Shown here piece after piece: positions 1-6,434 of a DNA stretch of 6,831 nucleotides. The translations under genes and the position numbers were made by a program. Source of the stretch: Pseudaestuariivita sp. (GTDB taxonomy: Bacteria > Pseudomonadota > Alphaproteobacteria > Rhodobacterales > Rhodobacteraceae). Each line of letters begins with the position of its first letter. Position 1 is the first letter of the stretch. The DNA lies in NCBI GenBank assembly GCA_020629995.1, contig JAHDCH010000138.1, positions 1 to 6,831 on the forward strand, read 5' to 3'. The notes beneath the pieces are model-generated. The model was given only the letters and a program-made list of their open reading frames with translations. It searched no databases and was not told the origin of the DNA.

Positions 1-522
1 ATGTGGTCGACCTTTCCCGCGATGCGCCCCATGGCGACGATCGTCGAGGACACGCTGGACTGGTACGGAATCGACGAACACGGTGGATCGGTTCATGACG
101 TGATCGGTACACGGTGCGATCCGTATACGCACCACGCCCTGACAGGTGGGCAATATCACCATTGTTGCCATTCGAACCTGACGCGCGGCCTTGCCGATCA
201 TCTGGGACTGCCGCGCCACGAGGCCGAGATGCATGTCCATGATGTGTGCAACATCTTTATGTGCACCGGCTTTACCCGCGACACGGGGCAGTATTTCATG
301 AAAGCCTCGCCCGTGCGGCCTGGGGACTACATCGAATTCTTTGCCGAAATTGACCTGCTGGGCGGGATGAGCGCGTGCCCGGGCGGCGATTGCAGCACCA
401 GCCATTCGTCGGACGAGGCCGCCTGCCACCCGATGCTGGTAGAGGTGTTCGAACCGCGCGCTGGATCTCTCGACGGGTGGGCCCCGTCGTCCCTGAACGG
501 CTACGACCGCTCGCACGGATAG
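1..522 (+). CDS. DUF1989 family protein (urea carboxylase-associated / carboxyguanidine deiminase-like), 5' partial
   Basis: Seen: 173 residues ending in TAG at 520-522. Motifs include HDVIGTRCDPY (about residues 32-42), CHSNL (56-60), NIFMCTGFTRDT (84-95), and SPVRPGDYIEFFAEIDLL followed by SACPGGDCS (103-132). These are the conserved C-terminal two thirds of the DUF1989 fold. The Cys and His residues (C56, H57, C126, C131) are candidate metal or catalytic ligands; this is inference. Family members normally have roughly 70-100 further residues before the 'PMATIVEDT' segment, so the ATG at base 1 is almost certainly an internal Met and the gene starts upstream of the window. Known: the family was named for neighbours of urea carboxylase, and some members are subunits of carboxyguanidine deiminase in guanidine nitrogen assimilation. 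No urea carboxylase or guanidine genes are visible here, so the substrate is unknown. It is convergent with the aldo/keto reductase. Family call firm, function open. Confidence 0.85.
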   Translation: MWSTFPAMRPMATIVEDTLDWYGIDEHGGSVHDVIGTRCDPYTHHALTGGQYHHCCHSNLTRGLADHLGLPRHEAEMHVHDVCNIFMCTGFTRDTGQYFMKASPVRPGDYIEFFAEIDLLGGMSACPGGDCSTSHSSDEAACHPMLVEVFEPRAGSLDGWAPSSLNGYDRSHG

Positions 523-527
523 CGCGG

Positions 528-552
528 GCGCTCCAGATAACGTCCGGAGCGC
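528..552. terminator. Hairpin between convergent genes, possible bidirectional terminator
   Basis: Perfect 7-bp arms GCGCTCC (528-534) and GGAGCGC (546-552) enclose an 11-nt loop that can pair a little further (GA at 536-537 with TC at 543-544). It fills most of the 37-bp gap between the stops of two converging genes, the expected place for a shared terminator. There is no T-run on either side, so intrinsic termination is not assured. The position supports the call more than the sequence does. Confidence 0.4.
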
Positions 553-559
553 GCCGGGC

Positions 560-1545
<986 letters not shown>

Positions 1546-1549
<4 letters not shown>

Positions 1550-2253
1550 GAGGCAAAGGCCGCGGTCAGGGCGATTTCGACCATATCGCCAAAGCTGCGC
1601 TCTCGGTCTTCGGAGGGCAGCGCTTCGTGGGTGATCAGGTGGTCCGAGACGGTCAGAACAGCCAGTGCCCGTGCCCCGTGCCGGGCGGCCAGCGTGTAAA
1701 GCTCGGCCGCTTCCATCTCGACCCCGAGAATGCCGTGGCGGATCATCTGTTCGTTCAGGTCGGGCCGTTCATCATAGAATACGTCCGATGAATAGATGCC
1801 GCCGACATGGGTGGGCGTTCCCTTCGCGCTCGCTGCTGCGTGCGCCGCGTGCAGCAGGTCAAAATCGGCGCAGGGGGCATAGTTCAGCTCGCGGAAGATA
1901 CCGCGCGACGGTGTCGACAATGTCGAAGCGGTCATGGCGAGGATCACATCCCGGATATTGACGTGATTTTGCATGGCACCACACGACCCGATCCGGATCA
2001 GCGTCTTGGCCCCGTAATCGCGGATCAGCTCGTTGGCATAGATCGACAGCGACGGCATTCCCATGCCCGACCCCTGAATGGTGACGGGCTGGCCTTTCCA
2101 CGTTCCGGTGAAACCGAGCATGCCGCGCACCTCGTTCACGCAGCGCGCATCGTCCAAAAACGTCTCGGCCGCCCATTTCGCGCGATAGGGGTCGCCCGGC
2201 ATCAGCACGGTTTCGGCAATCTCGCCCTTTTGGGCTCCGATGTGGATTGTCAT
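1546..2253 (-). CDS. deoD: Purine nucleoside phosphorylase, DeoD (hexameric) type
   Basis: Cytoplasmic enzyme splitting purine (deoxy)ribonucleosides with phosphate to free base and (deoxy)ribose-1-phosphate, in purine salvage. The 235 residues compare with 239 in E. coli DeoD, and the active-site residues fall in matching positions: H4, G20 and R24 (MPGDPYRAK), R43, R87 and S90 (LIRIGSCGA), F159-Y160 (SSDVFYDE), E179-M180-E181 ([10 protein letters not shown]), S203-D204 (VSDH) and R217. All ligands for phosphate, ribose and base are present, so it should be active. The start is fixed by the catalytic H4, which requires MTIH as the N-terminus. The ribosome site is weak: a GGA nine bases before the ATG lies in the 3' arm of a hairpin (2261-2291). 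The stop overlaps the start of the aldo/keto reductase. The gene lies 119 bp downstream of the H-NS-like gene on the same strand. Confidence 0.95.
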
Positions 2254-2260
2254 GGATGGG

Positions 2261-2291
2261 TGTCCGCCCTGTTGCTTGTATCAGGCGGACA
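2261..2291 (-). promoter_or_regulatory. Hairpin just upstream of the deoD start codon
   Basis: Perfect 8-bp inverted repeat, TGTCCGCC (2261-2268) and GGCGGACA (2284-2291), extendable to 10 bp if one C is bulged; the remaining loop is about 10 nt. In the deoD mRNA it ends 8 nt before the ATG, and its 3' arm contains the only purine-rich (GGGCGGA) sequence that could serve as a ribosome site. It could limit deoD translation, be a protein operator, or act as a weak terminator for the upstream gene. No T-run follows, which argues against intrinsic termination. Confidence 0.4.
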
Positions 2292-2328
2292 GTGTGCCGA
2301 ACCGCGCGGGGCGGGGCAAGCCGGGTTT

Positions 2329-2352
2329 CGGGCCGCCGAGTGGCGCGGCCCG
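2329..2352 (-). terminator. GC-only hairpin downstream of the H-NS-like gene
   Basis: Perfect 8-bp stem, CGGGCCGC (2329-2336) with GCGGCCCG (2345-2352), all G and C, with an 8-nt loop. It begins 20 nt past the stop of the H-NS-like gene in the direction of transcription. The following bases on the minus strand are AAACCC rather than a T-run, so it is an imperfect intrinsic terminator. It could instead be a transcript-stabilising 3' hairpin. Position and stability favour a 3'-end role. Confidence 0.4.
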
Positions 2353-2372
2353 CACCCAATAGCTGATTGCGA

Positions 2373-2672
2373 TCAGATCGCCATGTCGTCGGCGCTGGTG
2401 CCGCTGGCCAAAGCTTCTACAAACCACGTGGGTTTGCGGCCACGGCCTGTCCACGTTTGCTCGGGGTTGCCCGGATTGCGGTATTTGGCAGCAGAGACGG
2501 TGCCGGATTTGCCGCGGGTCAATTGATCCAGGGAAAATCCGTGTTCTTTTGCGGCCGCTTCTGCGGCTTTCAAAGCTTCTGTCTTGCGCCGGCTTTCGAC
2601 CGATTTGAGGGCCTTGTCGACCTTGCCTTTCAAATCGATCAGCTCTTCTTTCGACATTGCGTCGAGGTTCAT
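2373..2672 (-). CDS. H-NS family nucleoid protein, HvrA-like
   Basis: Seen: 99 residues. An N-terminal charged helix (about 6-45, with EELIDLKGKVDKALKSVE and Ala/Lys/Glu-rich repeats) is suited to coiled-coil oligomerisation. The C-terminal H-NS DNA-binding module follows, with KYRNP at 63-67 and the core TWTGRGRKP at 73-81, ending in an acidic tail. Known: the GRGR loop enters the minor groove of AT-rich DNA; alphaproteobacterial relatives (HvrA) are small nucleoid-associated regulators, with HvrA of Rhodobacter capsulatus acting on photosynthesis and nitrogen genes. Start choice: ATG at 2672 has GGAG 8 nt upstream. In-frame ATGs at 2702 and 2753 would give 109 or 126 residues but have poorer ribosome sites and would add residues that look unrelated to the family. 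It lies between ecm and deoD on the same strand, 160 bp after ecm. Its targets cannot be read here. Confidence 0.87.
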   Translation of the reverse strand: MNLDAMSKEELIDLKGKVDKALKSVESRRKTEALKAAEAAAKEHGFSLDQLTRGKSGTVSAAKYRNPGNPEQTWTGRGRKPTWFVEALASGTSADDMAI

Positions 2673-2680
2673 CGTGAGTG

Positions 2681-2684
2681 CTCC
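2681..2684 (-). promoter_or_regulatory. Shine-Dalgarno deciding the H-NS-like start
   Basis: GGAG on the minus strand with an 8-nt spacer to the ATG at 2672-2670. It is the best ribosome site among the three in-frame ATGs and is the reason for choosing the 99-residue protein. Confidence 0.65.
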
Positions 2685-2797
2685 GTCAGTCTTGAATGCC
2701 ATCGTTTTATTCCCAATCGCCAATACGCGACAGACTCGGAATTGTGACAGCAACCATTCGGCAAGGAAGCGCTGAATAAACCTAAAGATGTGTTAAT

Positions 2798-2833
2798 GCG
2801 TCAGAATTTTCTTTTAGGAGTGTATTCTGACGC
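2798..2833 (-). terminator. Perfect 10-bp inverted repeat at the ecm stop codon
   Basis: GCGTCAGAAT (2798-2807) and ATTCTGACGC (2824-2833) are exact reverse complements separated by 16 bases. On the minus strand the 5' arm starts at the last base of the ecm TAG, so the hairpin forms immediately after translation ends. The bases after it are ATTAACAC, AT-rich but without a T-run. The most likely role is ecm 3'-end formation or protection of the transcript. A dimeric-regulator binding site for the downstream H-NS-like gene is an alternative. Confidence 0.5.
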
Positions 2834-4800
2834 TATTGCGCGGCAACTTGGGCCGGATCTGCCAATTCGACGATATCAGCCATAATGGTGTTCAGCTGGA
2901 AATCCTTTGGCGTATAGACTTGCGCCACACCCATCGCTCGCAGTCGTTCTGCGTCTTCGTCGGGAATGATCCCGCCGACAACGACAGGCACATGCGAATA
3001 CCCGATTTCGCGCAAGCGCGTCATCACGTCTTCGATCAGAGGCAGATGGCTGCCGGACAGGATGGACAAACCGATAACATGCGCGCGCTCTTCTTTCGCT
3101 GCGTCGACGATCTGCTCCGGGGTAAGCCGGATCCCCGCATAAGAAATATCCATCCCGCAATCGCGCGCGCGCACCGCGATCTGTTCGGCGCCGTTCGAAT
3201 GCCCGTCGAGGCCGGGTTTGCCCATCAGGAACTTGAGCCGCCGCCCGAGGCGATCGCTGACCGCGTCGACGGCGGCGCGCAGGTCGTCCAGACCTTCGAC
3301 CTGGTTCGACGGATTGGGCGACACTCCTGTCGGGGCGCGGTATTCGCCAAAGGCCGCGCGCATTTCGGCGGCCCATTCGCCGGTCGTCACGCCAGCTTTG
3401 GCAGCGATAATGGACGGGGGCATGATGTTGTCGCCCGATGCAGCCGCCGCGCGCAGTCCGTCCAGCGCCGCCTTGACCGCAGCATCGTCGCGGTCGGCGC
3501 GCCACGTTTCAAGGCGGCCGATCTGGTCCGCCTCGACCGCGGGATCCACAACCATGATCCCGCCGTCGCCAGACACCAGCGGCGATGGTTCGCCCTGGGT
3601 CCATTTGTTGACGCCAACCACGATTGTTTCGCCCTGTTCGATCCGGCCCAGACGTTCGGCGTTCGAGTCGACAAGCCGGCCTTTCATATAGTCAATCGCC
3701 CCCACGGCGCCGCCCATGGCATCAAGATTGGCCAATTCGGCGCGCGCGCCGTCTTTCAGCGCTTCGACCTTGGCATCCACGACAGGGTTGCCGTCAAACA
3801 GGTCGCCGTATTCCAGCAAATCCGTCTCGTAGGCCATGATCTGCTGCATCCGCATCGACCATTGCTGATCCCAGGGGCGCGGCAACCCCAGAGCCTCGTT
3901 CCATGCGGGCAATTGCACGGCCCGTGCCCGTGCCCGTTTTGACAGGGTCACGGCCAGCATCTCGATCAGGATGCGGTAGACGTTGTTTTCCGGCTGCTGT
4001 TCGGTCAATCCCAGCGAGTTGACCTGCACGCCATACCGGAACCGCCGCAGCTTGGGATCCGTCACGCCATAGCGGGTTTCGCAAATCTCGTCCCACAGGT
4101 CGACGAAGGCGCGCATCTTGCACATCTCGGTCACAAATCGGATGCCGGCATTCACAAAGAACGAAATCCGCCCCACAACCGTTGGAAAGTCTTCGGCAGG
4201 GACCTTGTCTTTCAATTCGTCCAGAACCGCCTGAGCCGTGGCCAGCGCAAAGGCCAGTTCCTGTTCCGGCGTCGCGCCCGCCTCTTGCAGGTGGTACGAA
4301 CACACGTTCATCGGGTTCCACTTGGGGATTTCGCGATAGCAATACTCGGCCACGTCCGAGATCAGGCGCAGCGACGGTTTGGGCGGGCACATGTATGTGC
4401 CGCGGCTGAGGTATTCCTTGATGATGTCGTTCTGCACGGTGCCTTGCAGGGCGCGGGTGTCGGCCCCTTGCTCTTCGGCGACAGCCACATAGAGCGCCAG
4501 CAGCCAGGGCGCGGTCGCGTTGATCGTCATGGACGTGTTCATCTGATCCAGAGGGATCTGATCGAACAGGGTGCGCATATCACCCAGATGGCAGACCGGC
4601 ACGCCAACCTTGCCGACTTCGCCCCGTGCAAGAACGTGATCGCTGTCATACCCCGTCTGCGTCGGCAGGTCGAAGGCCACGGACAGGCCCGTCTGACCTT
4701 TGGCCAGGTTCTTGCGATAGAGCGCGTTCGAGGCTTTGGCCGTCGAATGGCCGGCATATGTCCGGATCAGCCAGGGGCGGTCTTTCTGCGTCTGCGACAT
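2833..4800 (-). CDS. ecm: Ethylmalonyl-CoA mutase (coenzyme B12-dependent)
   Basis: Converts (2R)-ethylmalonyl-CoA to (2S)-methylsuccinyl-CoA in the ethylmalonyl-CoA pathway of acetyl-CoA assimilation, in the cytoplasm. Seen: 655 residues, close to the usual Ecm length and shorter than canonical methylmalonyl-CoA mutase because the N-terminal extension is missing. The acyl-CoA barrel holds AFDLPTQTGYDSDH (42-55), NTSMTINATAP (88-98) and YHLQEAGA (169-176), whose His matches the active-site His of methylmalonyl-CoA mutase. The C-terminal cobalamin domain has D532-x-H534-x-x-G537 (lower axial His), SILSG (579-583) and the GG of VVVGGIIP (606-613). The family separates Ecm (once called MeaA) from methylmalonyl-CoA mutase; nearby ccr and overall sequence favour Ecm. 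Start: ATG with GAGG six bases upstream. A promoter and repeat array precede it; an inverted repeat lies at the stop. No broken motifs. Confidence 0.96.
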   Translation of the reverse strand: MSQTQKDRPWLIRTYAGHSTAKASNALYRKNLAKGQTGLSVAFDLPTQTGYDSDHVLARGEVGKVGVPVCHLGDMRTLFDQIPLDQMNTSMTINATAPWLLALYVAVAEEQGADTRALQGTVQNDIIKEYLSRGTYMCPPKPSLRLISDVAEYCYREIPKWNPMNVCSYHLQEAGATPEQELAFALATAQAVLDELKDKVPAEDFPTVVGRISFFVNAGIRFVTEMCKMRAFVDLWDEICETRYGVTDPKLRRFRYGVQVNSLGLTEQQPENNVYRILIEMLAVTLSKRARARAVQLPAWNEALGLPRPWDQQWSMRMQQIMAYETDLLEYGDLFDGNPVVDAKVEALKDGARAELANLDAMGGAVGAIDYMKGRLVDSNAERLGRIEQGETIVVGVNKWTQGEPSPLVSGDGGIMVVDPAVEADQIGRLETWRADRDDAAVKAALDGLRAAAASGDNIMPPSIIAAKAGVTTGEWAAEMRAAFGEYRAPTGVSPNPSNQVEGLDDLRAAVDAVSDRLGRRLKFLMGKPGLDGHSNGAEQIAVRARDCGMDISYAGIRLTPEQIVDAAKEERAHVIGLSILSGSHLPLIEDVMTRLREIGYSHVPVVVGGIIPDEDAERLRAMGVAQVYTPKDFQLNTIMADIVELADPAQVAAQ

Positions 4801-4819
4801 CGGTGGCCTCGTGAATCAG

Positions 4820-4841
4820 GTTGAGCAATTTTGTTGCGCAA
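4820..4841. promoter_or_regulatory. Tandem near-palindromes at the start of the ecm leader, candidate operator
   Basis: On the plus strand GTTGAGCAA (4820-4828) and GTTGCGCAA (4833-4841) are direct repeats differing at one position and separated by TTTT. The second contains the exact palindrome TTGCGCAA, and the first is one mismatch from palindromic. A third partial copy, ATGCAAT, is at 4845-4851. The pair begins about where ecm transcription should start, given the promoter at 4849-4876, and ends 19 bp before its ATG. This is a typical site for a repressor that blocks transcription. No regulator gene is adjacent. Confidence 0.45.
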
Positions 4842-4848
4842 GGAATGC

Positions 4849-4876
4849 AATATGCGAAACTCCGTTACCAAGTCAA
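4849..4876 (-). promoter_or_regulatory. Candidate sigma-70-type promoter for ecm
   Basis: On the minus strand a -35 element TTGACT (4876-4871, five of six consensus bases) is followed after 16 bp by CATATT (4854-4849, four of six). Transcription should begin near 4842, giving a leader of about 42 nt with GAGG before the ecm ATG. It is the best promoter-like pair in this divergent gap. I found no equally good one for the plus-strand acyltransferase. Confidence 0.5.
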
Positions 4877-4910
4877 TCCGCTGCGCTGCGGCATGGCCCC
4901 GTTTACCTTT

Positions 4911-4925
4911 GGTCGGTTAACGACC
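4911..4925. promoter_or_regulatory. Short inverted repeat ahead of the acyltransferase start
   Basis: GGTCG (4911-4915) and CGACC (4921-4925) flank a 5-nt GTTAA loop, 12 bases before the ATG at 4938. It could be a small hairpin in the acyltransferase mRNA leader or a half-site pair for a regulator. Arms of only five bases make chance occurrence plausible. Confidence 0.2.
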
Positions 4926-4937
4926 ACTGTGCAGCGC

Positions 4938-6314
4938 ATGACCGCGCCTGTGACCGTACCCCTGTGGCTGTTCGTGCTGATCGTGCTGTTCGCGGCTGTC
5001 ACTTTCGCGTCGCACTTTTTGTTTCCGTCGGTGCGCTGGTTCTTTCGGCGCCGGGCCGAACGGCTGGTCGCGCGGCTGAACAAGCGTCTGACGGTGCCGA
5101 TCCAGCCGTTCAAGCTGGCCCGGCGTCACGACATGATCCAGCGGCTCAGCTATGATCCCGAGGTTGCCCAGGCGATCATCGACCACGCCGAAGCGCATGA
5201 CGTGCCGGAAAATGTCGCCTTCGAACTGGCCCAGAAATACGCGCGTGAAATCGTTCCTTCATTTTCTGCCAGCGCCTATTTCGGCTTTGCGATCCGCGTG
5301 TCGCGCTGGTTTTCGAACCTTTTGTTCCGCGTGCGGGTGGGCAGCGTGGACGCGGCCGCTCTGGAAGCGGTGGACCCCGAAAGCACCGTCGTCTTTGTGA
5401 TGAACCACCGCAGCAACATGGATTACGTGCTGGTCACCTATCTGGCCGGCCGCCGGTCTGCGCTGTCTTACGCGGTGGGCGAATGGGCGCGGGTCTGGCC
5501 CTTGTCGTTCCTGATCCGGTCGATGGGGGCTTACTTTATCCGGCGCCGCAGCCGCACGGATCTTTATCGGCGGGTCCTGGCGCGCTACGTCCGCCTGTCG
5601 ACCGATGGCGGCGTGGCGCAGGCAATGTTCCCCGAAGGCGGGCTGAGCCTGACCGGGCACCTTGCCGAGCCCAAGCTTGGCTTGCTCAAGTACATGATCG
5701 AAGGCCGGGCCGAAGGCGCGCGCGACATCGTCTTTGTACCCGTCGCGCTGAATTATGACAGGGTGCTGGAAGATCGGGTGTTGATGGAGGCGGCGGCATC
5801 CGGGTCGCGCCGGTTTCGTGCCCGGCTGAGCGTGATCTTCGGCTTCACTCTGCGCATACTTGGCCGGATGCTGCGCGGTAAGTTCAACCGCTTTGGTGTG
5901 GCCGCAGTGTGTTTTGCACCGCCGGTCGCGCTGTCCGAGCAGCCCGACATGACGCCCGAAGACCTGGCCGAAACGCTGATGTCGCGGATCCGGGCTGCGA
6001 TGCCGTTGTTGCCGGTGCCCGTTGTTGCCTCGATCCTTTTGGAAAGCGGAGCCCTGCCGGAAACCGCGATCGCCGCGCGCTATGCCGAGCTGGTCGCGCC
6101 CTCGGCCATCCCCGACGGATTGCCGCGTTCGCCCGCCGAAGATGCCGCTTACGGCCTGTCGATTTTGCGCCGGCGCAAGCTGATTTCCGTCGAAAATGGC
6201 AAGATCATCCCGCGCGATGACGAAATTGAAACCCTCCGGTTCTATGCAAACTCGGTCTCGCATCGCCTGCCGTGCCGCATGAGCGAAGGAAATTCTGCAA
6301 CTGCTCGGTTATAA
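4938..6314 (+). CDS. PlsB-like glycerol-3-phosphate / lysophosphatidate acyltransferase, membrane-bound
   Basis: Probably transfers an acyl chain to glycerol-3-phosphate or a related acceptor at the inner membrane, an early phospholipid-synthesis step. Seen: 458 residues. A hydrophobic segment at about 8-28 forms one N-terminal membrane helix. The acyltransferase blocks follow in order: motif I NH157RSNMD162 (HX4D), motif II GAYFIRR (197-203), motif III FPEGGLSLTG (231-240) and motif IV VPVALNYDRV (267-276), with the PlsB-like end LRFYANSVSHRL (433-444). It is much shorter than E. coli PlsB (about 800) and has Leu where PlsB has Arg in GGRSRTG, so the acceptor is uncertain. Start: ATG 4938 opens directly into the membrane helix. 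The frame is open back to an ATG at 4821, which would add 39 non-family residues across the ecm control region. No Shine-Dalgarno is visible at 4938. Divergent from ecm, 120 bp before ccr. Confidence 0.85.
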   Translation: MTAPVTVPLWLFVLIVLFAAVTFASHFLFPSVRWFFRRRAERLVARLNKRLTVPIQPFKLARRHDMIQRLSYDPEVAQAIIDHAEAHDVPENVAFELAQKYAREIVPSFSASAYFGFAIRVSRWFSNLLFRVRVGSVDAAALEAVDPESTVVFVMNHRSNMDYVLVTYLAGRRSALSYAVGEWARVWPLSFLIRSMGAYFIRRRSRTDLYRRVLARYVRLSTDGGVAQAMFPEGGLSLTGHLAEPKLGLLKYMIEGRAEGARDIVFVPVALNYDRVLEDRVLMEAAASGSRRFRARLSVIFGFTLRILGRMLRGKFNRFGVAAVCFAPPVALSEQPDMTPEDLAETLMSRIRAAMPLLPVPVVASILLESGALPETAIAARYAELVAPSAIPDGLPRSPAEDAAYGLSILRRRKLISVENGKIIPRDDEIETLRFYANSVSHRLPCRMSEGNSATARL

Positions 6315-6422
6315 AATTTCAATATAGGCGCTCCATACTATTGCAAAGTTACCAAAGCGGCGGTACTTCACCGAGGACGCGGCGATTCTGCATCGCGGCA
6401 AAATCGAGCGAAGGTAGCCCAG
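6315..6422 (+). promoter_or_regulatory. Likely ccr leader and control region
   Basis: The gap between the acyltransferase stop and ccr starts with an AT-rich stretch (about 6310-6348, with AAATTTCAATATAGG and CATACTATTGCAAAG) that stands out from the GC-rich surroundings and is a likely promoter area. No confident -35/-10 pair was found; CATACT and TATAGG are possible -10 elements. It contains TTGCAAAG (6341-6348). A small GCGAT/ATCGC hairpin lies at 6382-6396. No terminator-like hairpin follows the acyltransferase, so read-through into ccr is possible. Confidence 0.3.
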
Positions 6423-6424
6423 AT

Positions 6425-6429
6425 GGAGG
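6425..6429 (+). promoter_or_regulatory. Shine-Dalgarno deciding the ccr start
   Basis: GGAGG with a 5-nt spacer to the ATG at 6435. It overlaps an in-frame ATG at 6423 that would add MEAH; the strong site and the family N-terminus MALD favour 6435. Confidence 0.75.
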
Positions 6430-6434
6430 CGCAC

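Noticed and set aside
1..3. ATG at base 1 as the true start of the DUF1989 gene
   Set aside because: Conserved family sequence would precede this Met, so it appears to be an internal codon at the window edge.
2673..2832. Possible small RNA or separate promoter between ecm and the H-NS-like gene
   Set aside because: A promoter is likely somewhere here, but no -35/-10 pair with acceptable spacing was found, and apart from the inverted repeat at 2798-2833 nothing suggests an RNA gene.
3918..3938. Short CCCGTG tandem repeat inside ecm
   Set aside because: Encodes an Ala-Arg run (KRARARA) in a conserved part of the mutase; ordinary GC-rich codon repetition with no sign of a mobile or regulatory repeat.
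2836..3942. Long plus-strand open frame (368 codons) opposite ecm
   Set aside because: Antisense to a fully recognised gene. Its translation is rich in Arg, His, Asp and Gln with no family motif, as expected from the third-position bias of GC-rich coding DNA.
2833..4800. Methylmalonyl-CoA mutase rather than ethylmalonyl-CoA mutase
   Set aside because: The 655-residue length, single-chain B12 domain without the long N-terminal extension, and proximity to ccr fit Ecm better.
5259..6263. Minus-strand open frame (334 codons) opposite the acyltransferase
   Set aside because: Antisense to a gene with all acyltransferase motifs. The His/Arg/Gln-rich product resembles no family.
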